Assembly: GCA_028285495.1 (NCBI GenBank)
Contig: JANQPB010000016.1
Span: 186,001-250,000 of the forward strand
From: Acidimicrobiales bacterium
Lineage (GTDB): Bacteria; Actinomycetota; Acidimicrobiia; Acidimicrobiales; SZUA-35
Direction: 5' to 3'
DNA length: 64,000 nt
In this document: piece by piece, positions 42,254 through 51,006 of the stretch
How positions within the stretch are numbered: position 1 is the first letter of the stretch
Layout: every line of letters begins with the position of its first letter
The notes under the pieces: generated by a model
Told to the model about the DNA's origin: nothing
What the model saw: the letters and a program-made list of their open reading frames with translations, nothing else
Databases searched by the model: none
Position numbers and translations under genes: made by a program

Positions 42254-42389
42254 GACCGGCGACCGATCGGCCGACCCGCACGCCGGCGGTGGATGTCAAG
42301 GGGGGTTATCATGGGCCGGAGGCTACCGAGTCCGGAACGCCCCCGCGCCCACCCGGGCGAGATGACGGGGGTCCGCCCGACCGGCGAGC

Positions 42390-42492
42390 GGCCCACCCCC
42401 GGAGCTGAGTCCGATGGGCCGAGGTGCTGTGTCGACCCACCGGACTCTCGCCCAGGGAATCCGGTGGTCGTGCGTGTCGGTCGACCACCCGG
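42390..42492 (-). ncRNA. Candidate structured leader RNA of the ATP-grasp gene
   Basis: Within the 428-base gap between the SIP gene and the ATP-grasp gene. On the minus strand three stems can form: GGTGGTC (42483-42489) with GACCACC (42463-42469); GACCACCGGA (42460-42469) with TCCGGTGGGTC-type sequence (42434-42444); and TGGGCC/GGCCCA (42415-42420 with 42390-42395). The first two share one strand and exclude each other, as in attenuators and riboswitches. No known riboswitch class is recognised. The rest of the gap (42530-42681) shows nothing. Confidence 0.4.
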
Positions 42493-42500
42493 ACAGCGCG

Positions 42501-42529
42501 AGTGTAAAGCGATCCTACTATCGATCGCT
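42501..42529 (-). promoter_or_regulatory. Promoter with inverted repeat for the ATP-grasp gene
   Basis: AGCGATC and GATCGCT form a perfect 7-bp inverted repeat with an 8-base spacer (42508-42529), directly upstream of TTTACACT, a -10-like element on the minus strand (42501-42508). It could be an operator, but it does not look like a DtxR box. Confidence 0.4.
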
Positions 42530-42681
42530 ACCCTTTCTTTTCGTCGGGCGCAGCGGCCTGGGGCCCGATCCGGCCACCGAGGCGAGCGCCGGGCAACCAC
42601 CGCCGGACCGGCGGGCGTTCGCTGCAGGCGGAACCCGAGGCCGGGCGGTCGGGCGGCCGTCGGCTGCTCCGAAGCGAGACC

Positions 42682-43476
42682 TCAGGCGTCCGCGGCCTGC
42701 TCGGCCAGCCACTGCGACTTGATCGCCCGCCAGCTCTCGTCGTCGTGGTTGCGCCGCCAGTAGGGCGAGATCGAGGCCTCCGACACGTCGATGCCCCGAT
42801 CGGCCGACAGGTGCCGCCGAACGGCTCGCACCTCGCCGGCCTCGCCGTGGACGAACAGGTCGACGGGACCGTCGGGGAACTCCAGCGCGGCGACGGCGTC
42901 GACCAGCAGATCCTCGGGCCGGGGCGAGTCACGACGATGGAGCCAGACGACGTCGACGTCGCCGGAGCTGTCGAGCGGTTGCTCGTTCGCCGGGTCGTCG
43001 ACCACCAGCAGGGCGATGGCCCTGACCCCGGGCTCCAGCCGCTCGAGCGACGCGGCGATGGCCGGGATGGCGCTCTCGTCGCCGACGAGCAGGTGCCAGG
43101 CGGCGTCGGTGTCGGGTGCGTAGCCGCCGCCCGGCCCTCGGAACTGGAGGCGGTCGCCCGGGGCGGCCCGCTGGGCCCACCGGCCGGCGTAGCCGACGTC
43201 GCCGTGGGCGACGAAGTCGATCGTCAACCGGTTCTGCTCGTCGTCCCAGGCCCGAACGGTGAAGCGCCTCGGCTTCGGCCGCAGCTCGGCGTCGACGCCA
43301 TCGAGGTCGTCCGGCTCGAACGGCACTTCGTACGGCGCGCCATCGGGAACGAAGAACGCGTTCACGTACTCGTCGGTGCACCCGGTCGACTCGAACCCGT
43401 CGAGGTCGCCATCGCCGAGGACGATCCGCACCATCCCGGGCGTGAGCTGCTCAACCGACTGGACTACCCCATACAC
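42682..43476 (-). CDS. Siderophore-interacting protein (ferric-siderophore reductase)
   Basis: A 264-residue SIP-family flavoprotein. FAD-binding KPRRFTVRAWDDEQNRLTID, then GDVGYAGRWAQRAAPGDRLQ, NAD(P)H domain starting AWHLLVGDESAIPAIAASLE, and the C-terminal ISPYWRRNHDDESWRAIK tail typical of the ViuB/SIP group. It reduces ferric siderophores in the cytoplasm. The GTG start follows AGGAGG by seven bases, and an IdeR-like site lies 47 bases upstream. Monocistronic. Confidence 0.92.
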   Translation of the reverse strand: MYGVVQSVEQLTPGMVRIVLGDGDLDGFESTGCTDEYVNAFFVPDGAPYEVPFEPDDLDGVDAELRPKPRRFTVRAWDDEQNRLTIDFVAHGDVGYAGRWAQRAAPGDRLQFRGPGGGYAPDTDAAWHLLVGDESAIPAIAASLERLEPGVRAIALLVVDDPANEQPLDSSGDVDVVWLHRRDSPRPEDLLVDAVAALEFPDGPVDLFVHGEAGEVRAVRRHLSADRGIDVSEASISPYWRRNHDDESWRAIKSQWLAEQAADA

Positions 43477-43522
43477 GCTCCGACCTCCTGTGTCGTCGAC
43501 CCTGCTGCCGGGATGGACGTCC

Positions 43523-43540
43523 TGTAAAGCAAGCCTATCA
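43523..43540. promoter_or_regulatory. Possible DtxR/IdeR-like box (SIP gene)
   Basis: Minus-strand TGATAGGCTTGCTTTACA keeps the ATAGGC half and a degenerate second half at the right spacing. It lies between the SIP start and the convergent end of the GDT1 gene. Confidence 0.4.
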
Positions 43541-43548
43541 AGTCCCCG

Positions 43549-44172
43549 TCAGAATGCGGGAAGGGCGGCGGGACCGACCGGAGGGGACGCGCCGAGCGGG
43601 CCGCCCAACCCGACGGCCCTGGCCGCCAGGATGGCGGCGAAGGCGAAGAACGCGATCGCGGCGCCGATGCGCAGGGTCCCCTGCGGCAGCCGATGGCCGA
43701 GCTGGCGGCCGACCACGATCGCCAGCGCATCCGCGATCACCATCCCCGCGCTCGCACCGAGCCACGTCGGAACGGGGTGCTGACCCGTCGCCAGCGCGGC
43801 CGAGGCCAGCATGGTCTTGTCGCCGAGCTCGGCCAGCAGCACCGAACCGGCCACGGCGACCGCGGCATGCCGGGTCAGCCCCGACGTCGGCGGCTCATCG
43901 AGGTCGGCTTCGTCGTCGTCCCACAGCGTCCACAGCCCGAAACCGGCGAAGGCGAGGGCGGCAACGATCGTGACCGGCCGCTCGGGCACCGCAGCCCCGA
44001 CCGCAGCCCCGACGCCGACCGAGAGACCATGGATCACGAGCGTGGCCACCGTGATGCCGGCCAGAACGGTGCCGACGGTGAACCGGGTGGCGAACACCAG
44101 CGCCATCAGCTGACTCTTGTCGCCCAACTCGGCCAGGAAGATGATGGTCAGGCTCACGAGGAACGCATCCAC
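43549..44172 (-). CDS. GDT1/UPF0016-family Mn2+/Ca2+ transporter
   Basis: A 207-residue membrane protein with six helices and the two hallmark motifs FLAELGDKSQLMA (Glu15, Asp18) and LLAELGDKTMLAS, one in each three-helix repeat. UPF0016/GDT1/MneA proteins export manganese or exchange Ca2+ or Mn2+ for H+. The GTG start begins directly at the first helix. It is divergent from a binding-protein gene; in a locus for metal uptake it may protect against excess Mn. No yybP-ykoY element was recognised upstream. Confidence 0.92.
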   Translation of the reverse strand: MDAFLVSLTIIFLAELGDKSQLMALVFATRFTVGTVLAGITVATLVIHGLSVGVGAAVGAAVPERPVTIVAALAFAGFGLWTLWDDDEADLDEPPTSGLTRHAAVAVAGSVLLAELGDKTMLASAALATGQHPVPTWLGASAGMVIADALAIVVGRQLGHRLPQGTLRIGAAIAFFAFAAILAARAVGLGGPLGASPPVGPAALPAF

Positions 44173-44322
44173 GACCGACCCTCCCACCCGACGCTGGCGA
44201 TCGCCCCTTGGCTGCGGCGACCCGCCGGCGGCTCCCACCGGCTCGCTCAGCGTAGCGACTGCCGGCCTCGCTCCCGGCCGGGCACCCCCGTCCGGTCGAC
44301 TCGCTGGATAACGTTGCCAACC

Positions 44323-45387
44323 ATGAAGCGACAGGGATTCTTGATACGAGCGATCCCGCTCCTGCTGGTGGCGATCACCATCACGCTCGCCGCCTGCGGT
44401 GACGACGGCGAACCGGCGGTTCCGGCCTCGGCGGATCGAGCCACCGTCGCCGACGGCGGGGGCGACGGTGCGATCGGTGACGATGCCGCGAGCGGGGACG
44501 AGGCCGATCGGTCGGCGGAGCCGGCGATGCGGACGGTCGAGCACGCCCTCGGCGTCACCGAGGTTCCCGTCGAGCCGCAGCGCATCGTGGTCATGGACCC
44601 GGGAACGATCCTGCCGACCTTCGTCGCGCTCGGCATCCCGGTGGTCGCCGCTCCGCTCCCGGACGAGCCCTTCCCGACGGCGCTGCTGTCCGAGGAGGAT
44701 CTGGCCGGCATCGCCAGCGTCGGCCTGCCCGAGCTGTCGTTCGAGCTGGTCGCCGCAGCCGAGCCCGACCTCATCATCGGCTTCGACCTCGGCCTCGTCG
44801 ACGACTACGACACGCTGTCGGCGATCGCTCCGACCGTCGCGGTCGAGCTCGATCTCAACGACTGGCGGACGACGGCCGAGCGGATCGCCGGGGCGACGGG
44901 GCCGGACGCCGAGGTGGCGATGGCCGATGCCTTGGCCGCCTACGACGCTCGGGTGGCCGACCTGCGGGCGGCGCTCGGCGACGCCGTCGACCGGGAGGTC
45001 TCCGTCGTCCGGGCGCTCGGCCAGAACGTCCGGATCCACACCCGCTTCCACTTCGCCGGCCAGGTCATCGACGAGGTCGGCTTCCCCCGCCCGGAGGCCC
45101 AGCGGACCGACGACCCGGAGATCCGCCAGATCCAGATCTCCCTGGAGGAGCTCGACCTCATCGACGGCGACGTCCTCTTCATCTTCGGGGCCGGGCGTCT
45201 CGGCAGCCTCGGCGGCGGCGAGGTCGACGAGACCGTCCAGGCGGTGCTCGACCACCCGCTGTTCCCCGGGCTCGACGTGGCGACCGGCGATGTCGTCGTG
45301 GTCGACCCGCTCGGCTGGCAACAGGGCGGGCTGCCGGCGGCCAATCTGATCCTCGACGACATCGAGGCGGCCTTCGCGAACGGCTGA
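44323..45387 (+). CDS. Ferric-siderophore binding lipoprotein next to fused ABC transporter
   Basis: A 354-residue lipoprotein. Lipobox TLAAC (Cys25), a short acidic linker, then a FepB-class domain: MRTVEHALGVTEVPVEPQRI, IVVMDPGTILPTFVALGIPV, AAAEPDLIIGFDLGLVDDYD and VVDPLGWQQGGLPAANLIL. TAACGT lies eight bases before the ATG, suggesting a leaderless mRNA. No BtuC-type permease is near; the next gene, 85 bases on, is the 1213-residue CydDC/IrtAB-like ABC transporter. No clear iron box was seen. Confidence 0.88.
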   Translation: MKRQGFLIRAIPLLLVAITITLAACGDDGEPAVPASADRATVADGGGDGAIGDDAASGDEADRSAEPAMRTVEHALGVTEVPVEPQRIVVMDPGTILPTFVALGIPVVAAPLPDEPFPTALLSEEDLAGIASVGLPELSFELVAAAEPDLIIGFDLGLVDDYDTLSAIAPTVAVELDLNDWRTTAERIAGATGPDAEVAMADALAAYDARVADLRAALGDAVDREVSVVRALGQNVRIHTRFHFAGQVIDEVGFPRPEAQRTDDPEIRQIQISLEELDLIDGDVLFIFGAGRLGSLGGGEVDETVQAVLDHPLFPGLDVATGDVVVVDPLGWQQGGLPAANLILDDIEAAFANG

Positions 45388-45459
45388 CCCCTGGCGAGCC
45401 GATCGGGTCGACCGGGCCGGCCTCGTTGCGCCCCCGGGCTCGCTGTCGGTCCCCCGAAC

Positions 45460-45465
45460 TAGTCT
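45460..45465 (+). promoter_or_regulatory. -10 box of a leaderless promoter (fused ABC transporter)
   Basis: TAGTCT seven bases before the ATG at 45473 suggests that the transporter has its own leaderless promoter besides read-through from the binding-protein gene. Confidence 0.5.
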
Positions 45466-45472
45466 GCGGCCC

Positions 45473-48400
45473 ATGCACCTCGAACCACGGCTCTGGTCCT
45501 TTACCGAGGGGTTGCGGCTGCGGATCGCCGTCGCGGTCCTCATCGGGCTGGCCGCCGTCGGGCTCGGGGTGGCCCGGCTCGTGCTGCTCGGCTGGCTGAT
45601 CGGCCAGGTCTTCGCCGGCCGATCGCTCGGGTCGCTCGTCGGTCCGATCGTCGCCATCGCCGTCGTGATGATGGTCCGCGGCTGGTTCGAGCGCTGGCGG
45701 GCCATGGTCGCCCACGAGACGGCAGCCCTGGTCCAGATGCGGTTGCGCCGCACGATCTACGACCATGTCGCCTCCCTCGGTCCTGGGGCGGTGGCTCGGC
45801 GCCGATCCGGCTCGATCACGCTGTCGCTGGTCGACGGCGTCGAGCAGCTCGAGACCTACTTCGGGCAGTACCTGCCCCAGCTGCTGGTCTCGCTGCTCAC
45901 CCCGATCCTCATCTTCGGCGTCGTGGCCTTCATCGACCTGCCGATCGCCGCCGTCCTCCTGGCCTTCGCCCTGCTGGCGCTCTTCGCCCCGGTGCTGTGG
46001 CACCGCCTCGAGATGGAGAAGGCGCTGCGCCAGCAGCGGGCCTACGCCGGTTTCGCCGCCGAGTTCCTCGACTCGGTGCAGGGCCTGGCCACCCTCAAGG
46101 CCTTCGGTCAGAGCCGGGCCAGGGCCGACGCGCTCGAGGTCAAGGCGCAGACGCTGTTCCGGGAGACGATGTGGGTGCTGTCGACCAACGTCCTCAGTCG
46201 TGGCATCACCGACAGCTCGATCGCCTGCGGTGCCGCCGTCGCCCTCGCCATCGGGGCGTGGCGGGTCGACAACGGCTCGATGGAGCTCTCCGCACTGCTG
46301 ATCATCCTGCTGCTCGGCGTCGAGGTGTTCCGACCGATGCGCGAGCTGCGGACGGTCCTTCACCAGGGGATGGTCGGCATGTCGGCCGCCCAGGGCATCT
46401 ACCAGCTGCTCGACGATCGACCGCTGGTCGACGACGTCGAGCCGTCGTCGGTCGTCACCACGGTCGGCGATGGGCTCGCCCCGACCGTGTCGTTCCGCGA
46501 CGTCACGTTCCGCTATCCCGGCACCAGGCGAGACGTGCACCGTGGGCTCGACCTCGAGGTCGGGGTTGGCGAGCGGATCGGCATCGTCGGCCCGTCCGGC
46601 GGGGGCAAGTCGTCGATCGTCCGACTGCTGCTGCGCTTCTACGACCCGGACCGGGGCTCGATCCACCTCGGCGGCCACGATCTGCGGCAGTTGTCGTTCG
46701 ACCGGATCCGCTCGATGATCTCGGTGGTGAACCAGGACACGTTCCTGTTCCACGGCACCGTCGAGGAGAACCTCCGGATCGGCCGGCCCGACGCCACCAA
46801 GGCCGAGCTCGAGGCGGCGGCCAGGGCGGCCAACATCCACGACTTCGTGTCGTCGCTGGCACAGGGCTACCAGACCGTGATCGGCGAGAAGGGCATCAAG
46901 CTCTCGGGCGGGCAGCGTCAGCGAGTCGCCATCGCCAGGGCGGTGTTGCGCGACACCCCGATCCTGGTCCTCGACGAGGCACTGTCGGCGGTCGACGCCG
47001 AGAACGAGGCGATCATCGGGGACGCACTCGATCGATTGATGCGGGGCCGCACCACGATCATCATCGCCCACCGCCTGTCCAGCGTGATCGACTGCGACCG
47101 GATCCTCGTGCTCGACGAGGGCCGGATCGTCGAGCACGGCCCCCATCCGGCGCTGATGGCCGCCGGCGGACTGTACGCCACACTGATGGCCGAGCAGGCG
47201 CAGGAGGCAACGATCGGCGAGGCCGACGCCGGCACCGCCGACTGGCCGGCCGGCCGGGAGGCCGGACCGTCGGCTGGCGGATCCGGGCGGTCGGCGGCCG
47301 CCGGCCCCCCGGGTCCGTCGCACGACCGTGGGCTGGCGCCACCACCGACCGAGGGGGTGATCAAGGCCGAGGGCCTCGGTTGGGGTCGGCTCGTCGTCGA
47401 GCTGGTCCGGCTGGCGGCGGCGTGGCGGGGGCGGCTCCTGGCCACGTTCGTGTTCGGCGTCCTCCGGGTCGTCGCCTTCATCGGCGTCGGCGTGTTGAGT
47501 GCGCTCGTCGTGCTGGCGCTGAAGAACGGCGACCCCTACGGTCGCTGGCTGGTCGCCCTGGCGGTGGTGGCCCCGCTGTCCGGCGTCCTGCACTGGCTCG
47601 AGTCGTGGATCGCCCACGACATGGCGTTCCGGCTGCTGGCCGACATGCGCATCGACGCCTTCCGCAAGCTCGACGACCTGGCGCCGGCCTACCTCGTCCG
47701 CCGCCGCACCGGCGACCTGATGGCATTGGCGACCCACGACATCGAGCTCGTCGAGTACTTCTTCGCCCACACGATCGCCCCCGCATTCGTCGCCGTGCTC
47801 GTGCCGTCGGTCGTGCTCGGGGTGCTGGCGGCCCAGAGCCCGTGGCTGGCCCTGGCCCTGCTCCCGTTCCTGGCCGCCGTCGCCGTGAGCCCGATGCTGC
47901 TGCGCAAGCGGGTCGACCAGCTCGGCTCGGAGGCTCGGGAGGCGGCGGGTGAGCTCGGGGCCTATGCGGTCGACTCGGTGCAGGGCCTCGGCGAGATCGT
48001 CGCCTTCCAGCACGAGGCCGTCCGGGGCGACGGACTCGACGCCCGCTCGGCCGACCACATCGCCCTCCGACTCCCCTTCTTCCGCCAGCTCACCTCCCAG
48101 CAGGCGTTCCTCGAGGTGCTGACCGGCCTCGGTGGCCTCGTGGTGGTGGTGACCGGCGCCGCGCTCGCTCGCGACGGACGGATCGACGACGGGCTCCTGC
48201 CACTCCTCACCCTGCTGGCCATGGCCGCATTCCTGCCGGTCTCGGAGATCGCCCAGATCGGGCGGCAGCTCGCCGACACACTCGGCGCCACTCGCCGGAT
48301 CTACGCCCTGGCCAACGAGCCGGTCCCGGTCACCGACGGCCCCGGCGGGCCGACCGCCGTCGCCGGGCGGCCGGTCTCGATGACCCTGGAAGGGGTCGAT

Positions 48401-49114
48401 TTCGCCTATCCAGGCCAGGGCCGCAACGCCCTGACCGACGTCGACGTCGAGATCCCCGCCGGTGCCGTCGTCGCCCTGGTCGGCACCTCCGGAGCGGGCA
48501 AGACCACCACGGCCCTGCTCCTCATGCGCTTCTGGGACCCCGATCGCGGGGTCATCCGGCTCGACGGCGTCGACCTGCGCCAGCACCGCCTCGACGACCT
48601 GCGGGACCAGATCGCCCTGGTGGCCCAGGACACCTACCTCTTCAACGACACGCTCCGGGCCAACATCCTCATCGGTCGTCCGTCGGCCGACGAGGCGGCG
48701 TTGGTCGAGGCCATCGTCCAGGCCTCCCTCGGCGATCTCGTCGACGGCCTCCCCGACGGGCTCGACACCGTGGTCGGCGAGCGGGGCACCAACCTGTCCG
48801 GCGGCCAGCGCCAGCGGGTCGCGATCGCCCGGGCCTTCCTCAAGGACGCACCGATCCTGATCCTCGACGAGGCCACCTCCCACCTCGATGCGGTCAACGA
48901 GCACACGCTGCGCCGGTCCCTCGACGAGCTCCAGGCCGACCGGACGACCGTGGTGATCGCCCATCGCCTCTCGACCATCCGCCACGCCGACGTGATCGTG
49001 GTGCTCGACGATGGCCGGGTCCGGGAGACCGGTACCCACGAGGCGTTGCTCGCCGCCGACGGTCTGTACGCCCGGCTCGTCTCCCGCCAGCTGGCCAGCG
49101 CCGCCACGTCGTGA
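45473..49114 (+). CDS. Fused double ABC transporter, CydDC/IrtAB-like
   Basis: A 1213-residue single chain with TMD1-NBD1-TMD2-NBD2. TMD1 has the CydD-like LGPGAVARRRSGSITLSLVD and YFGQYLPQLLVSLL; TMD2 has the CydC-like SWIAHDMAFRLLADMRIDAF. NBD1: Walker A GPSGGGKSSIVRL (near 372), LSGGQRQRVAIARAVL, LVLDEALSAVD. NBD2: GTSGAGKTTTALLL (near 1001), LSGGQRQRVAIARAFL, LILDEATSHLD. Both sites look catalytic. CydDC moves thiols or heme; IrtAB has the same exporter fold but imports mycobactin. The adjacent binding protein hints at import. The substrate is open. Confidence 0.9.
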   Translation: MHLEPRLWSFTEGLRLRIAVAVLIGLAAVGLGVARLVLLGWLIGQVFAGRSLGSLVGPIVAIAVVMMVRGWFERWRAMVAHETAALVQMRLRRTIYDHVASLGPGAVARRRSGSITLSLVDGVEQLETYFGQYLPQLLVSLLTPILIFGVVAFIDLPIAAVLLAFALLALFAPVLWHRLEMEKALRQQRAYAGFAAEFLDSVQGLATLKAFGQSRARADALEVKAQTLFRETMWVLSTNVLSRGITDSSIACGAAVALAIGAWRVDNGSMELSALLIILLLGVEVFRPMRELRTVLHQGMVGMSAAQGIYQLLDDRPLVDDVEPSSVVTTVGDGLAPTVSFRDVTFRYPGTRRDVHRGLDLEVGVGERIGIVGPSGGGKSSIVRLLLRFYDPDRGSIHLGGHDLRQLSFDRIRSMISVVNQDTFLFHGTVEENLRIGRPDATKAELEAAARAANIHDFVSSLAQGYQTVIGEKGIKLSGGQRQRVAIARAVLRDTPILVLDEALSAVDAENEAIIGDALDRLMRGRTTIIIAHRLSSVIDCDRILVLDEGRIVEHGPHPALMAAGGLYATLMAEQAQEATIGEADAGTADWPAGREAGPSAGGSGRSAAAGPPGPSHDRGLAPPPTEGVIKAEGLGWGRLVVELVRLAAAWRGRLLATFVFGVLRVVAFIGVGVLSALVVLALKNGDPYGRWLVALAVVAPLSGVLHWLESWIAHDMAFRLLADMRIDAFRKLDDLAPAYLVRRRTGDLMALATHDIELVEYFFAHTIAPAFVAVLVPSVVLGVLAAQSPWLALALLPFLAAVAVSPMLLRKRVDQLGSEAREAAGELGAYAVDSVQGLGEIVAFQHEAVRGDGLDARSADHIALRLPFFRQLTSQQAFLEVLTGLGGLVVVVTGAALARDGRIDDGLLPLLTLLAMAAFLPVSEIAQIGRQLADTLGATRRIYALANEPVPVTDGPGGPTAVAGRPVSMTLEGVDFAYPGQGRNALTDVDVEIPAGAVVALVGTSGAGKTTTALLLMRFWDPDRGVIRLDGVDLRQHRLDDLRDQIALVAQDTYLFNDTLRANILIGRPSADEAALVEAIVQASLGDLVDGLPDGLDTVVGERGTNLSGGQRQRVAIARAFLKDAPILILDEATSHLDAVNEHTLRRSLDELQADRTTVVIAHRLSTIRHADVIVVLDDGRVRETGTHEALLAADGLYARLVSRQLASAATS

Positions 49115-49144
49115 CCGGCGCCGGGCCGATTCCCGGTCGCCGGT
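49114..49144. terminator. Hairpin between convergent genes
   Basis: ACCGGCG-CCGGG pairs with CCCGG-T-CGCCGGT (12 bp with one bulge, loop CCGATT), right after the transporter stop and before the end of the VOC gene. It is a likely bidirectional terminator without U tract. Confidence 0.5.
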
Positions 49145-49159
49145 GGCGGTCGGTCGTCG

Positions 49160-49963
49160 CTACCCCGGGCGACGGGCCCGCCAGCCTCGCACCAGTCCGC
49201 CCATCATGGCGAGCGGGGTGGCGTCCAGCCCGGGTGAATCGATCGTGATCTCGCCGTTCGGGGTCGACAGGTCGAGTCGGAGGCGATGCGCCCCGGCCAC
49301 CAGACGGGCCCGGGCGCCGACGGCGGCGAGCACCCGGTTGTGGGCGTCGGCGTCCGGGTGGGAGGCGACGAACGAGGTCACCGAGCACCGACGGTCGGTC
49401 CCGGCTCGATCGTGGCGATGGCGCCACTCGATGACCAGCGGCACCGCCGACGTGAATCGCTTGCCGATCTGGGCCCGGGAGTAGGCGATCGGCTGGTCGT
49501 CGGTTCCCGGGGCGACGCCGGCGGTGTCGGCCGGGCCGGCTTCGGGATCGGTCGGGTCGGGGCCGATCGTCTCCACCCGGTGCAACCCCGACCCGGCCGC
49601 CCCGACGGCATCGCCGAATCGGCCGATGTCGGGGGTGGCGACGTACCAGAACATCAGTCGGGGCTCGGCGAACGAGCGCAGCATCGTGGCGAGCGGGTGG
49701 AAGCGGTCGTGGTCGGGGTTGGGGGCGAGGATCTCGAGGGCGCTGTCGGCACCGAGGGGAAGGCTGGCGCTCCGGTACCACTGGCCCGGCTCGGCCGGGA
49801 GCACGAGCGGCGTCGCCCCGGTGAGCGCCTCGACGTGGGCCACCCCCTCGTCCATGGTCCGACAGGCCAGGGCGAGGTGGTCGAGGTCGAACCCGTTGCT
49901 CCGGGCGAGCACCAACTCCTCGCCCGCCCCGCCGGTGCGGGCGTCGTGCTGCTGCTCGGTCAT
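49160..49963 (-). CDS. Glyoxalase-like (VOC) domain protein
   Basis: A 267-residue protein of the Glyoxalase_3/VOC-like group: FDLDHLALACRTMDEGVAHV with the first His, the middle SLPLGADSALEILAPNPDHD and a C-terminal half with a second, degenerate repeat. Metal use and substrate are unclear. It overlaps the binding-protein gene by ATGA and is therefore under the TetR-type promoter at 50960-50989. A VOC protein coupled to a binding lipoprotein is unusual and might modify the imported ligand. Confidence 0.75.
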   Translation of the reverse strand: MTEQQHDARTGGAGEELVLARSNGFDLDHLALACRTMDEGVAHVEALTGATPLVLPAEPGQWYRSASLPLGADSALEILAPNPDHDRFHPLATMLRSFAEPRLMFWYVATPDIGRFGDAVGAAGSGLHRVETIGPDPTDPEAGPADTAGVAPGTDDQPIAYSRAQIGKRFTSAVPLVIEWRHRHDRAGTDRRCSVTSFVASHPDADAHNRVLAAVGARARLVAGAHRLRLDLSTPNGEITIDSPGLDATPLAMMGGLVRGWRARRPG

Positions 49964-50952
49964 TCGTCCCCCAGTGCCAGGTAGGCGGCCCAACGGTCGT
50001 CGAGGTCGTCGAACGTGGCCGGCGACCGGCCGTCGGCGATCGCAGCCAGGTCCTCGATGACCCAGAACATCGAGAACGGGTCGGAGTTGACCCAGATCTC
50101 GCCGAGCGCCTCGAAGCTCCGCCCGTCGGCCACCGCCGCGAGCCCGCCGTAGGTGGGGAAGCCGGTGAGCTCGGCGATCGAGTAGAACCGGTCGTCGCCC
50201 CCGAGTGCGACGACGACGTCGCCGTCGTGGTCGCCGATCGTCTCGGGCGAGAGCGGGACGATGGCGCCCATGGTCGCCGGGGATCGCTGGGCCGCCGGCC
50301 GGCCGTACCCGGCCTCGTCGATGATGCCCGAGGTCGGGGTGTCGTCGCCGAGGCTGAAGGTGCCGAAGGTCGGCCCGCTGCCGAGCACGCTGAGCACCGC
50401 GTCCTCGCCGGTCGCCTCGGCCAGCTCCCCGAGCCGGGCCTCCATGGCCGCCTGGATCCGGGCGATCCGCTCGGCGTCGCCGGTGGCCTCCGCCACCGCG
50501 TCGAGGCCGTCACGCCACGGGGCGACGAAGGGCAGGACCACGGTCGGGGCGATCTCGGAGAGCGACTCGAAGACGGTGGGGTCCTGGGTGTCGATGAGGA
50601 CGATGAGGTCGGGGTCGCGCTCGGCGATGAACTCGTAGTTCCACTGGCCGAACACGGCCTCGGTCGTCTCGACGCCGGCATCGCCGAGGATCGTGGCCGG
50701 CACCCTGGCGGCGTACGGCGTCATCGCACCGATCGGCTCGATGCCCATGCTGAGTATGGTGGCGCCGGCGTACTCGTCGAGCGCGAAGACCCGTTCGGGG
50801 TCGACGGGGACCTCGATGGACCCGTTCACCGTCTCGGCCGGCCTGGTCTCGGCCTCGCTCCCCCCGGTCTCGTCGGCGTCGGACCCGCACGAAGCCACGA
50901 CGAGCATCGCGGTCATGAGCACGGCCAGCGGTCGTGTCTTGTTGTTCGGCAC
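49960..50952 (-). CDS. FepB-class binding lipoprotein in a TetR-linked unit
   Basis: A 330-residue lipoprotein with lipobox VVASC (Cys22) and a siderophore-binding domain: RVFALDEYAGATILSMGIEP, FIAERDPDLIVLIDTQDP, FESLSEIAPTVVLPFVAPWR and DRWAAYLALGD at the end. I chose GTG 50952 because TACTTT (-10) lies seven bases upstream, giving a leaderless mRNA; TTG 50961 would overlap the -10. No permease is adjacent. Control by the neighbouring TetR, not by an iron box, is suggested by the operator. Confidence 0.87.
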   Translation of the reverse strand: MPNNKTRPLAVLMTAMLVVASCGSDADETGGSEAETRPAETVNGSIEVPVDPERVFALDEYAGATILSMGIEPIGAMTPYAARVPATILGDAGVETTEAVFGQWNYEFIAERDPDLIVLIDTQDPTVFESLSEIAPTVVLPFVAPWRDGLDAVAEATGDAERIARIQAAMEARLGELAEATGEDAVLSVLGSGPTFGTFSLGDDTPTSGIIDEAGYGRPAAQRSPATMGAIVPLSPETIGDHDGDVVVALGGDDRFYSIAELTGFPTYGGLAAVADGRSFEALGEIWVNSDPFSMFWVIEDLAAIADGRSPATFDDLDDRWAAYLALGDE

Positions 50953-50959
50953 GCCAAAC

Positions 50960-50989
50960 AAAGTATTTGCAGAGACTGCAATAAGTCAA
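50960..50989 (-). promoter_or_regulatory. Promoter with TetR-type operator in its spacer
   Basis: On the minus strand TTGACT (-35, 50984-50989) and TACTTT (-10, 50960-50965) are 18 bases apart, and the spacer contains the palindrome TTGCAG-TCT-CTGCAA (50967-50981). A repressor bound there would block RNA polymerase. The TetR gene ends only 18 bases upstream. Confidence 0.65.
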
Positions 50990-51006
50990 CGGGCACGACG
51001 TCACCC

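Noticed and set aside
44173..44322. yybP-ykoY manganese riboswitch upstream of the GDT1 gene
   Set aside because: I looked for its conserved loops on the minus strand and could not find them in the 150 bases before the start.
45179..49039. A 1286-codon minus-strand frame opposite the fused ABC transporter
   Set aside because: Its composition (Asp, Arg, Gln, Gly, Val repeats without domains) is that of antisense frames in high-GC DNA; the plus-strand gene has both full NBDs.
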